This document shows, in pieces, positions 1 to 7,796 of a DNA stretch of 64,000 bases (its first letter is position 1; the number at the start of each line of letters is the position of its first letter). The DNA lies in assembly GCF_014652655.1 (NCBI RefSeq), contig NZ_BMZF01000003.1, positions 248,001 to 312,000 on the forward strand, read 5' to 3'. Below the pieces are notes generated by a model, which worked only from the letters and a program-made list of their open reading frames with translations, searched no databases and was not told where the DNA came from. This DNA comes from Paramylibacter ulvae (GTDB lineage Bacteria; Pseudomonadota; Alphaproteobacteria; Rhodobacterales; Rhodobacteraceae). A program made the position numbers and the translations under genes.

Positions 1-1
1 C

Positions 2-247
2 GAAGGATTGGGAACACCCGATGCCATGCATGCGGTTCAGGCCGCTTGGGTCGAACATCAGGTGGCGCAATGTGGATATTGCCAATCGGGGCAAATCATG
101 GCCGCCGCATCATTTTTGGATGTGAACCCAGAACCAACAGATGATCAAATTGATCACGCCATGTCGGCCAATCTGTGTCGCTGTGGAACCTATCCACGCA
201 TCCGTGCCGCCATTAAAACCGCCGCCAAAAATTTAAGCGGGACGTGA
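2..247 (+). CDS. (2Fe-2S)-binding subunit of a molybdenum hydroxylase (isoquinoline 1-oxidoreductase alpha-like), 5' truncated by window edge
   Basis: The open frame enters from the left edge, so only the C-terminal ~81 residues are seen. They hold the second [2Fe-2S] motif of the xanthine-oxidase family small subunit, QCGYCQSGQ followed about 37 residues later by LCRCGTY. This is the electron-transfer subunit that passes electrons from the molybdopterin centre to the external acceptor. The stop codon lies only a few bases before the start of the large Mo subunit, so the two are translated from one message. Family assignment is secure; the substrate cannot be deduced from this fragment. An internal TTG at position 8 is not a credible start because the conserved ferredoxin-like N-terminal half would be missing. 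Confidence 0.85.
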   Translation, partial: EGLGTPDAMHAVQAAWVEHQVAQCGYCQSGQIMAAASFLDVNPEPTDDQIDHAMSANLCRCGTYPRIRAAIKTAAKNLSGT

Positions 248-249
248 AT

Positions 250-2496
250 ATGGGACGTATTGGAAATATCGCAAGACGTACATTTTTAATCGGGTCCGCC
301 GCTGTTGCGGGGGGTGTTGCCTTTGGCACCTATGCCTATAAAAAACCAACGGATAATCCGCTGTTGGATCATCTGGGGGAGGGTGAATCCGCGATCACGC
401 CATATGTGCGCATTGATGGCCAAGGGATCACATTAATCACGCCGCGTGCCGATTTTGGCCAAGGCGGATATTCCACACAAGCGATGTTAATCGCCGAAGA
501 ATTGGATGTTGATCCCAACGCCGTGCGCCTTGACCCCGGCCCGCCAAGTGCGGCCTATTACAACGGTGCCGTGATGGAAGAGGCATCGCCATTCCCCGCC
601 TATAATACCGATCCAATCGCCGAACGTGCCCGCAGTTTCATGCATGTCCCCGCTAAATTATTGGGGCTGCAAATTACGGGTGGGTCATCCACCGTTCCTG
701 ATACATTTGTAAAATTGCGCAGCGCTGGATGTGTGGCGCGTGAAACGTTGAAACAGGCAGCGGCGCAAATGGCGGGTGTGGAACGCAGCGCGTTGAAAAC
801 CCAAAACGGACAGGTGATTTTGCCAGATGGCAAAACGCTGTCATATGTGGAACTGGCACCGCTTGCCGCAACACTTGATCCTGTGATGGATGTGCCATTG
901 CGCGATGAATCCACGTGGAAATATATCGGCAAGGATACCACCAAACGCGTTGATATGATCGCACGTTGCACGGGCACATTTGATTACGGCATTGATTTGG
1001 CGTTTGACGATATGGTTTACGCATCCGTGCGCGCAAATCCGGGTATTGGCGGTGGTGTGAAATCATACGATGCGAACGCGGCGCAATCCATGCGCGGCGT
1101 GCAAAAAATCGTGCCCATTACATCGGGTGTTGGGGTGATTGCCGATAATACTTGGCGTGCAATGCAGGCGGTCAATGCGATTGATATCACATGGGATGCA
1201 CCCGATTACCCCGCCAGTTCCGATGAAATCTGGCAGGTGTTGGAAAATGCCATATCGGATGAATATCAAGACACCCGTAACCGCGATGATGGCGATATTG
1301 ACGCCGCGCTTGGCGATGGTGATGTGCTAGAGGCGACATACCGCATTCCGTTTTTGGCGCATGCACCGCTGGAACCGATGAATGCCATTGTCAAAGTCAG
1401 CGATGATAAATGCGAAATTTGGACAGGCACACAGATCCCGGGCTTTGTCAAAGCACATGCCGCCACGATGACAGGTTTGGATGCAGATCAGGTGTTCGTT
1501 TACACGCAACCGATGGGGGGCAGTTTTGGTCGGCGGTTAGAGGACACATATGTTCTGCAAACCATCGAATTGGCGATGGCGGTCAAGGGCACACCTGTGA
1601 AAATGACATGGTCACGTGAAGAAGATTTCGCCCATGATTACCCGCGTTGTGCACAGGTCAGCCGCGCACGGGGCAAGGTTGCCAATGGTCAGGTGGACAG
1701 CTTGGATTTATCCATCGCAGCACCATCAACGGCGGCGTCTTGGTTCGGGCGGATCGCGATGGCGCCCCCAGGCCCCGATGCATCATTGGTGGCGGGTGCG
1801 TGGGATCAACCCTTTGCCATTCCCAATTATCGCGTCACGGGATACCGCGCACCTGAAACCGTTCCGGTCAGTTCATGGCGATCTGTTGGCGCATCAGGAA
1901 ACGGGTTTTTACACGATTGTTTCTTGGATGAATTGATCCACCGCGCGGGGGCAGACCCATTGATGGAACGCATTCGTTTGTGCCATCACGATGTATCGCG
2001 CAAGGTTTTAGAAACCGTGGGCGAGATGTGCAATTGGAATGGTCATGCGATTGGCGAAAACCGTGGGCGCGGCGTTGCTTTCACCATGGCGTTTAGCGTC
2101 CCTTGCGCCCAAGTGATCGAGGTGACGAACACACCAGATGGCATCAAGATCGACAATGTCTGGGTTGCCGCCGATGTTGGCAAAGTGGTGGAACCCATAA
2201 ACCTTGAAGCGCAGATTTTTGGCGGGGTGATTTTTGGATTGGGCCATGCAATGAATTGCGAACTGACCTATGACAATTATGTGCCCGATCAAACGAATTA
2301 TCATCGCTTTGAGGGAATGCGTTTATATCAATGCCCCCAAATCATGGTCAAAGCCTTGGAAAACGGTGCGAAAATTCGCGGCATTGGTGAGCCGGGTGTT
2401 CCCCCGGCAGCGCCCGCATTGGCCAACGCGATTTTCGCCGCCACGGGGCAGCGCATTCGTGAAATGCCGCTGAACAAACATATCAATTTTGTATAG
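250..2496 (+). CDS. Molybdopterin-binding subunit of aldehyde/isoquinoline oxidoreductase family (IorB-like)
   Basis: A protein of about 748 residues with the architecture of the periplasmic xanthine-dehydrogenase-family large subunit. The N-terminus carries a twin-arginine-like signal ([15 protein letters not shown]), so the folded holoenzyme is probably exported. The C-terminus contains the active-site glutamate motif [10 protein letters not shown] near residue 714, and a PMGGSFGRR glycine-rich molybdopterin contact lies near residue 425. ATG at 250 is preferred over GTG at 244 because the GGGA ribosome site is 7 bases upstream of it. The gene is followed 9 bases later by a diheme cytochrome c, typical of members that deliver electrons to cytochrome c rather than NAD or oxygen. 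Likely substrates are aldehydes or N-heterocycles; the exact one is unknown. Confidence 0.85.
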   Translation: MGRIGNIARRTFLIGSAAVAGGVAFGTYAYKKPTDNPLLDHLGEGESAITPYVRIDGQGITLITPRADFGQGGYSTQAMLIAEELDVDPNAVRLDPGPPSAAYYNGAVMEEASPFPAYNTDPIAERARSFMHVPAKLLGLQITGGSSTVPDTFVKLRSAGCVARETLKQAAAQMAGVERSALKTQNGQVILPDGKTLSYVELAPLAATLDPVMDVPLRDESTWKYIGKDTTKRVDMIARCTGTFDYGIDLAFDDMVYASVRANPGIGGGVKSYDANAAQSMRGVQKIVPITSGVGVIADNTWRAMQAVNAIDITWDAPDYPASSDEIWQVLENAISDEYQDTRNRDDGDIDAALGDGDVLEATYRIPFLAHAPLEPMNAIVKVSDDKCEIWTGTQIPGFVKAHAATMTGLDADQVFVYTQPMGGSFGRRLEDTYVLQTIELAMAVKGTPVKMTWSREEDFAHDYPRCAQVSRARGKVANGQVDSLDLSIAAPSTAASWFGRIAMAPPGPDASLVAGAWDQPFAIPNYRVTGYRAPETVPVSSWRSVGASGNGFLHDCFLDELIHRAGADPLMERIRLCHHDVSRKVLETVGEMCNWNGHAIGENRGRGVAFTMAFSVPCAQVIEVTNTPDGIKIDNVWVAADVGKVVEPINLEAQIFGGVIFGLGHAMNCELTYDNYVPDQTNYHRFEGMRLYQCPQIMVKALENGAKIRGIGEPGVPPAAPALANAIFAATGQRIREMPLNKHINFV

Positions 2497-2505
2497 GGGC
2501 GAGCG

Positions 2506-3141
2506 ATGAACCGTATTGTGAAAACAGTTATCTTTGCGCTGGGCGTTATGTGTGTGACAGCACCGCTGTTCGCCGAAGGTGAAACCGATTTGGTTGTCAC
2601 CCAACCCACCACCCCGATCAGCACCGAACAGGGCATGGCGGCATGGGATCGCATTTATGCGGTGGCCAGCCATCCGCGCTGTGCTAATTGCCATGTTGAT
2701 GCGCGCAACATTCCGATCTGGACGGATGATGCCACGGGTATGGATCGTGTGCACGGGATGCATATCAATGCTGGCGAGAGCCGTTTGGGCGCCGAAGGTT
2801 TGATGTGCGCAACTTGTCATATGACATCAACGCGCCCCAACACCATTGAACACGCGCCACCCCATGCGGGGATTCCATGGCAGCTCGCCCCAGTGGAATT
2901 TTTGTGGCACGGTCAGAGCAGTGTGGATATTTGCGAACAGATGCGCGACGCAGATCGCAACGGCGGGCGTGATGGTGCGGGATTGGTTGAACATATCCTG
3001 CATGATGTATCGCTTGGCGGATTTATCGCATGGGGGTTTAACCCCGGCGCTGGGCGTGAACCCGCCCCTGGCACATTGCAAAACCATCTGGATGATATGA
3101 TCACATGGACAGCCGCCAGCATGCCATGTCCCAATGATTAA
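2506..3141 (+). CDS. Periplasmic diheme cytochrome c, electron acceptor of the molybdenum hydroxylase
   Basis: A 211-residue protein with a cleavable signal peptide (hydrophobic stretch to about residue 22, APLFAEG). Two haem c attachment sites are visible: CANCH at residues 59-63 and CATCH at residues 101-105. It sits 9 bases after the Mo subunit and so probably takes electrons from the iron-sulfur subunit and feeds them to the respiratory chain. The spacing of the sites and the lack of a typical monohaem cytochrome c fold suggest the small family of cytochrome-like proteins that travel with IorAB-type dehydrogenases. I do not recognise a named gene. A ribosome site GGGGCGAG precedes the ATG. 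Confidence 0.75.
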   Translation: MNRIVKTVIFALGVMCVTAPLFAEGETDLVVTQPTTPISTEQGMAAWDRIYAVASHPRCANCHVDARNIPIWTDDATGMDRVHGMHINAGESRLGAEGLMCATCHMTSTRPNTIEHAPPHAGIPWQLAPVEFLWHGQSSVDICEQMRDADRNGGRDGAGLVEHILHDVSLGGFIAWGFNPGAGREPAPGTLQNHLDDMITWTAASMPCPND

Positions 3142-3150
3142 GGAAAACAC

Positions 3151-3468
3151 ATGAGCGCAGGAATCGCAGGTGCCGTTTTAATATTTGTCGCCATTTGGCA
3201 TTTGACCGAATGGATGATGTCGCATCGTGACAAAGATACATTGGTGTTGATCCCATTTGGGGTGCTTTATGCCATATTGGGATATCTGATTGTGAATCTG
3301 ATCGGTGGTAAGGTGGTTTTGGCCATCGCATTGATTTGTGTCAGCATTGGCATGACCGCCGCCATCACCGTGCGCAAAACCAGCAGCGTGCGCCCATGGG
3401 TGATGCGGGCGTTTATCCTGATTGATATGGTGATTATCACCTGTTTGATTTTGGCGTTATTGGCGTAA
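3151..3468 (+). CDS. Small integral membrane protein of unknown function
   Basis: 105 residues, nearly all hydrophobic, with about four predicted transmembrane segments (roughly residues 3-20, 31-50, 52-71 and 84-104) and a charged loop HRDKD after the first. A good ribosome site (AAGGA) sits 6 bases before the ATG, and the gene follows the cytochrome by 9 bases, so it is probably the last gene of the molybdenum-hydroxylase operon. It could anchor the periplasmic complex or the cytochrome to the membrane, but that rests on position only. No motif that I recognise. Confidence 0.6.
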   Translation: MSAGIAGAVLIFVAIWHLTEWMMSHRDKDTLVLIPFGVLYAILGYLIVNLIGGKVVLAIALICVSIGMTAAITVRKTSSVRPWVMRAFILIDMVIITCLILALLA

Positions 3469-3511
3469 ATCAGAACCAGCAAAAAAATCTGTGAGTTGAG
3501 TAAAATAATTC

Positions 3512-3545
3512 TTGAATAATTTTATATTTCAAATATTCATGAAAT
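3512..3545 (+). promoter_or_regulatory. Candidate ArsR operator overlapping the start of the arsenic operon
   Basis: A very AT-rich stretch with two overlapping inverted repeats: TTGAA/TTCAA (3512-3516 and 3528-3532) and ATTTCA/TGAAAT (3526-3531 and 3540-3545). The second arm ends directly at the ATG of the arsR-arsC fusion. AT-rich dyads with TTGAA or TTCAA half-sites are typical of ArsR-family operators. Binding here would block the promoter and allow autorepression, relieved by arsenite. No Shine-Dalgarno sequence is visible between the repeat and the ATG. Confidence 0.45.
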
Positions 3546-4382
3546 ATGGAAATAGAACTGATAAATCGCCTGTCCGCATTAAGCCATCCGCAACGCATGG
3601 CTGTGTTTCGCCTGTTAATGCGGCGTTGTCCTGATGAATTGCCCGCAGGTGAAATTGCCGATGCGTTGGGGTTCAAGGCCAGCACCGCATCGGTGTATTT
3701 ATCCACGCTGACAAGTGTTGGGTTAATTGCACAGCGCCGCGATGGCACGCGGCTTTTGTATGCAATCAATCTTGGTGCCGCCAAAGACGTGGTTGCGGGG
3801 TTGTTTTTTGATTGCTGTCGTGGACGCGCCGATGTTTGCCCGCCGCAATTTGCAAATATCATCGATGGGGTGGCGCCAAGAGGTGATAAAAAATTCCATG
3901 TTCTGTTTGTCTGTACGGGCAATTCTGCGCGATCCATTTTTGCTGAAACGATTTTGCGCGATCATGCAGGGGATAAATTCAACGCCTATTCGGCGGGGAC
4001 AATGCATCGATCCGAACTGAACCCATTTGCAATCAAAATGTTAGCGCAAAAAGGTCATAGCGTGGATGATTTGTGGTCCAAAAACATTTCCGAATTTCAA
4101 TCATCACAAGCACCGCGAATGGATTTCGTTTTCACCGTTTGCGATCGTGCGGCAAACGAAGAATGCCCAACATGGGCGGGTCAGCCCGTTTCAGGCCATT
4201 GGGGTGTGCCAGATCCGGTAAAGGTCACAGGAACCGATGCGCAAATCAGCCTTGCATTTCAAACCGCCTATGGTGCGCTTTTCAATCGGATCAGCGCATT
4301 CACATCATTGCCATTTGACACATTGGATCGCCAGTCGTTGCAAAAACGTGTCGATGAAATCGGTCAACAACCCGCTGAATAG
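3546..4382 (+). CDS. Fusion of ArsR-type repressor and low-molecular-weight-phosphatase-type arsenate reductase (ArsR-ArsC)
   Basis: 278 residues in two domains. Residues 1-95 form a winged-helix ArsR domain (recognition helix around [17 protein letters not shown]). Its end carries a cysteine cluster, Cys90, Cys91 and Cys98, which resembles the CC-spacer-C arsenite site of some ArsR proteins. Residues ~117-270 form a low-molecular-weight tyrosine-phosphatase-like domain with the CTGNSAR loop (Cys123, Arg129) that in thioredoxin-linked ArsC reduces arsenate. It is followed 11 bases later by a GAPDH and then arsJ, which fixes the role in arsenic resistance. No ribosome site precedes the ATG, so translation may be leaderless. 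Whether the second domain is an active reductase or only a sensor is not known from sequence. Confidence 0.88.
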   Translation: MEIELINRLSALSHPQRMAVFRLLMRRCPDELPAGEIADALGFKASTASVYLSTLTSVGLIAQRRDGTRLLYAINLGAAKDVVAGLFFDCCRGRADVCPPQFANIIDGVAPRGDKKFHVLFVCTGNSARSIFAETILRDHAGDKFNAYSAGTMHRSELNPFAIKMLAQKGHSVDDLWSKNISEFQSSQAPRMDFVFTVCDRAANEECPTWAGQPVSGHWGVPDPVKVTGTDAQISLAFQTAYGALFNRISAFTSLPFDTLDRQSLQKRVDEIGQQPAE

Positions 4383-4393
4383 GATTTGATATT

Positions 4394-5392
4394 ATGACAG
4401 TTTATGCGTTGAACGGCCTTGGCCGTATGGGGAAATTGGCGCTGCGCCCTTTGTTGGAACGGGGGGCAAAAATCGCGTTTATCAATGATGCGGTGGGTGA
4501 TCCAGAAATGCATACGCATTTGTTGGAATTTGATTCCGTGCACGGGCGTTGGGATGCCGAATTTGCCCATGATAGCGATGCGATCACGATTGATGGTACG
4601 CGTATACCCGTGACATGCACACGCGATTTGAATGATCTGCCCCTTGATGGGGTGGATGTTGTGATTGATTGCACAGGCGCGTTTAAAACAGAGGCAAAAA
4701 TTGCACCCTATTTCGCGAAGGGCGTGAAAAAGGTTGTCGTTTCCGCCCCCGTCAAAGACGGGCCAACCGCCAATATCGTTTATGGTGTGAATGATGATAT
4801 TTATGATCCAGATACCCACCACATCATTACCGCCGCAAGCTGTACCACCAATTGTTTGGCACCTGTGGTCAAGGTGTTGCAAGAATCGATTGGCATTAAA
4901 CACGGATCAATCACCACAATCCACGATGTGACCAACACGCAAACAATCATTGATCGCCCGGCCAAGGATTTGCGCCGTGCGCGATCCGCGCTGACCAATC
5001 TGATCCCAACCACCACGGGGTCGGCCACAGCGATCACGCTGATTTATCCTGAACTTACGGGCAAATTGAACGGCCATGCGGTGCGCGTCCCGTTGTTAAA
5101 CGCATCGATCACCGATTGTGTGTTTGAGATGGAGCGCGACACAACCGTGGACGAGGTGAACGCATTGTTCGAAACCGCCGCCGCTGGCGCATTGAAGGGG
5201 ATATTGGGCTACGAAACCCGCCCGTTGGTTTCATCCGATTACACCAATGATAAACGCAGCAGCATCATTGATGCGCCGTCCACAATGGTGGTGAATGGCA
5301 CACAGGTGAAAATCTATGCTTGGTATGATAATGAATATGGCTATGCGCATCGTTTGGTTGATGTCGCAATGATGGTTGGCGGTGCGCTGTGA
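4394..5392 (+). CDS. ArsJ-associated glyceraldehyde-3-phosphate dehydrogenase
   Basis: 332 residues. The N-terminal NAD-binding motif NGLGRMG and the catalytic motif [10 protein letters not shown] (Cys150 with the following TTN) identify a phosphorylating GAPDH. In ars operons with arsJ, the dedicated GAPDH uses arsenate instead of phosphate to make 1-arseno-3-phosphoglycerate, the substrate exported by ArsJ. The 3' end overlaps arsJ by four bases (GTGA), so the two proteins are probably made in fixed ratio. It is not the glycolytic housekeeping copy, judging by this context; the sequence alone cannot prove arsenate preference. Confidence 0.88.
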   Translation: MTVYALNGLGRMGKLALRPLLERGAKIAFINDAVGDPEMHTHLLEFDSVHGRWDAEFAHDSDAITIDGTRIPVTCTRDLNDLPLDGVDVVIDCTGAFKTEAKIAPYFAKGVKKVVVSAPVKDGPTANIVYGVNDDIYDPDTHHIITAASCTTNCLAPVVKVLQESIGIKHGSITTIHDVTNTQTIIDRPAKDLRRARSALTNLIPTTTGSATAITLIYPELTGKLNGHAVRVPLLNASITDCVFEMERDTTVDEVNALFETAAAGALKGILGYETRPLVSSDYTNDKRSSIIDAPSTMVVNGTQVKIYAWYDNEYGYAHRLVDVAMMVGGAL

Positions 5393-6642
5393 CACGCGCG
5401 GGGGGGCTTGCACCGTTTATCACCGTCACCGCGGCCTATTGGGCGTTTATGCTGACCGATGGTGCGTTGCGCATGTTGGTGTTGTTGCATTTTCACACGC
5501 TTGGGTTTTCGCCCGTTCAACTGGCCTATCTGTTTGTTCTTTATGAAATTGCGGGGGTGATTACCAATCTGTCGGCGGGCTGGATCGCGGCACGGTTTGG
5601 TTTGACCGCAACGCTATACGCGGGGTTGGGGTTGCAGGTTGTCGCGCTCTTGGCGCTGGCACAATTGAACCCCGCATGGGGTATCACCGCATCGGTCGTG
5701 TTTGTTATGATTATCCAAGGATTGTCGGGCGTTGCCAAGGATTTGGCAAAGATGAGCTCGAAAAGCGCGGTTAAAATCCTTGCCCCGACCGATGGTGGTG
5801 GATTGTTCCGCTGGGTCGCGGTTTTGACGGGATCAAAAAACGCGGTCAAGGGCGTTGGGTTTTTGTTGGGCGCACTAGTGCTGGCGCTATTTGGATTTGT
5901 GCCATCGGTATTAACGATGGCGGCAATCTTGGCGGTGATCTTGATCGCTGTGGTGATCGGCATGCCATCTGGTCTGCCCGTGGGGCGCAAGGATGCAAAA
6001 TTTTCCGAAGTGTTTTCCAAAAATCGCAATATCAATTGGTTAAGTGGTGCTCGGTTATTCCTGTTCGGGGCGCGTGATGTTTGGTTTGTGGTGGGCATTC
6101 CGATTTATTTTTACGCCGTGTTGTCCGACGGCAGCCATGACGGCAACCGTTCGGCATTTTTTATGATCGGGTCGTTTATGGCCGTTTGGACGATCCTGTA
6201 TGGCATTGTCCAAGGATACGCTCCGCGTATTTTACGCGCGGCGAACCGAACACATGGGGAAATACTGGCACAGGCGAAACGCTGGGTTGCGTTGTTAATC
6301 ATCACGCCTGCGGTGTTGGCGGCATTGGTGTGGGTTTTCCCCGAACCATCCAATGCGCTGACCATCACCATTGTGATTGGTTTGTTGATTTTTGGCGCGA
6401 TTTTTGCGGTGAATTCATCGCTACATTCCTTTTTGATCCTCAGCTTTACCGATGCAAAACGGGTGACGATGGATGTGGGGTTTTATTATATGTCCAATGC
6501 GGCGGGGCGATTGGTTGGCACGGTGTTATCTGGTGCGACATATCAATTGGGTGGTTTGCCGCTGTGTTTGGGGACAGCCGCCATTATGATCGCGATCAGT
6601 TGGATTGCCACGGCGCAGTTGCGCAGTAACCCCACGAATTGA
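5389..6642 (+). CDS. arsJ: ArsJ, organoarsenical (1-arseno-3-phosphoglycerate) efflux permease
   Basis: 417 residues, major facilitator superfamily, about 12 membrane segments throughout. The translation starts at GTG 5389, overlapping the GAPDH stop codon. Its place directly after an ars-type GAPDH, and the pattern of the N-terminus ([20 protein letters not shown]), match ArsJ. It expels the unstable arseno-phosphoglycerate, which hydrolyses outside to arsenate, giving resistance to arsenate without an arsenite pump. The last gene of the operon: a hairpin with a T-tract follows. Confidence 0.85.
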   Translation: MTRAGGLAPFITVTAAYWAFMLTDGALRMLVLLHFHTLGFSPVQLAYLFVLYEIAGVITNLSAGWIAARFGLTATLYAGLGLQVVALLALAQLNPAWGITASVVFVMIIQGLSGVAKDLAKMSSKSAVKILAPTDGGGLFRWVAVLTGSKNAVKGVGFLLGALVLALFGFVPSVLTMAAILAVILIAVVIGMPSGLPVGRKDAKFSEVFSKNRNINWLSGARLFLFGARDVWFVVGIPIYFYAVLSDGSHDGNRSAFFMIGSFMAVWTILYGIVQGYAPRILRAANRTHGEILAQAKRWVALLIITPAVLAALVWVFPEPSNALTITIVIGLLIFGAIFAVNSSLHSFLILSFTDAKRVTMDVGFYYMSNAAGRLVGTVLSGATYQLGGLPLCLGTAAIMIAISWIATAQLRSNPTN

Positions 6643-6660
6643 CAGCACCCCACGCAAACG

Positions 6661-6696
6661 CCATAGTTCCGGTTCTATCGAAACTATGGGGTTTTT
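6661..6696 (+). terminator. Rho-independent terminator of the arsenic operon, abutting the next gene's start codon
   Basis: Inverted repeat CCATAGTT (6661-6668) and AACTATGG (6682-6689), extended by one further pair, then GG and five T. The T-tract ends exactly where the ATG of the LysR gene begins (6697). It should terminate arsJ transcription, and read-through transcripts would fold the LysR ribosome-binding region into the stem. Confidence 0.7.
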
Positions 6697-7668
6697 ATGT
6701 CGCTTCCACGGATATCCATTCAGGCATTGGATGCGTTTGAGCGGGTTGCGCAATCTGGATCGGTTCAAATTGCAGCAGGGGAAATGGGATTGTCGATTTC
6801 ATCGGTGTCCCATCATATTGCGCGCCTTGAAGAACAAATGGGTGTGACCTTGTTTGATCGATCATCGCGCCCATTCACATTGACCCATGCGGGGCAAAAG
6901 GCATTGGGGCATTTATCCCAAGGTTTATTTCATCTGCGCCGCGCCACAAGCGAAACACAGATTTCAGGATTGATCGGTACACGATCCTTGCGCATCGGCA
7001 TCGTCGAAGATTTCGAAAGCAACGTCACACCCGAATTGGCGGTGGTGTTATCCCAGCAAATGCCACGCGCAACATTGTCGATCCGCAACATCCTGAGCCA
7101 CGAAGCACCTGCATTGTTACGTAAAGGTGAAATTGACGTGGCCGTGGCATCCATGGGTGATGGGATGGGTGCAGATATTATGGGGGAAACATTGCTGCGC
7201 GACCCGTTTGTTATGGCGCTTCCTGATGGGCTGGACGTTGATCCAAATGCGTTGATGGGTGGGCAGGGGAAATTATCGTTCCTGCGATTTAACCGCAATC
7301 ATTTGATTGGAAAACAGATCGACGAACATTTGGCGCGAAGCCGTATAAACTTGGTTGAACGGTTCGCATTTGACAGTGCGCAATCCATTATGGCGGTGGT
7401 TGCCAGTGGCGCGGCATGGTCGATTATCACACCACTTGGGTTTATGCGCAGCGAACGGTTTGCGCCGCGTGTGCGGCTTTATCCATTGCCCTCTGCCGCC
7501 TTTGCACGACAGATAAATTTGATGTCACGTGCGGATTTTGATGAACCCACACGGCGTGCCATCGCGGGGGTGTTGCGCCAGATCATTGATCGCACAGCGG
7601 TGGTGCCGATCAAGGGGATATATCCGTGGTTATCGGACAGCTACACCGTGCTGAACAGCGCGAATTAG
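6697..7668 (+). CDS. LysR-family transcriptional regulator (GcvA-like)
   Basis: 323 residues. N-terminal winged helix-turn-helix of the LysR family (residues ~5-64: LDAFERVAQSGSVQIAA, then SISSVSHHIARLEEQMG, then LFDRSSRPFTLTHAG). Residues ~95-300 are the periplasmic-binding-protein-like effector domain (SLRIGIVEDFESN). It precedes the flavoprotein at 7797 on the same strand with a 128-base gap that contains a dyad (7699-7721), so control of that gene is plausible, but LysR genes are more often divergent from their targets. Only weak G-rich sequence lies upstream of the ATG, inside the preceding terminator. Confidence 0.85.
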   Translation: MSLPRISIQALDAFERVAQSGSVQIAAGEMGLSISSVSHHIARLEEQMGVTLFDRSSRPFTLTHAGQKALGHLSQGLFHLRRATSETQISGLIGTRSLRIGIVEDFESNVTPELAVVLSQQMPRATLSIRNILSHEAPALLRKGEIDVAVASMGDGMGADIMGETLLRDPFVMALPDGLDVDPNALMGGQGKLSFLRFNRNHLIGKQIDEHLARSRINLVERFAFDSAQSIMAVVASGAAWSIITPLGFMRSERFAPRVRLYPLPSAAFARQINLMSRADFDEPTRRAIAGVLRQIIDRTAVVPIKGIYPWLSDSYTVLNSAN

Positions 7669-7698
7669 CCCCAATTACACGCTTATGATCCAAGATAT

Positions 7699-7721
7699 CA
7701 GTTTCGAAATTATCAAAACTG
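7699..7721 (+). promoter_or_regulatory. Inverted repeat in the flavoprotein upstream region
   Basis: CAGTTT and AAACTG arms separated by 11 bases, 76 bases before the ATG of the DMGDH-like gene and just after the LysR gene. The position and size suit a regulator site, possibly for the adjacent LysR protein, although it does not show the T-N11-A core clearly. Functional role is inferred only from position. Confidence 0.3.
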
Positions 7722-7796
7722 TTTCATTTTGATTGACCCGATCAGCGGCTGTGATTTGCTGATAAAAACAAATTTTTTGACCTAAGGATTCCCAAG

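Noticed and set aside
5541-6098. A 185-codon minus-strand frame inside arsJ
   Set aside because: Antisense to a membrane protein gene; Asn/Pro/Thr-rich sequence is typical of reading a transporter backwards.
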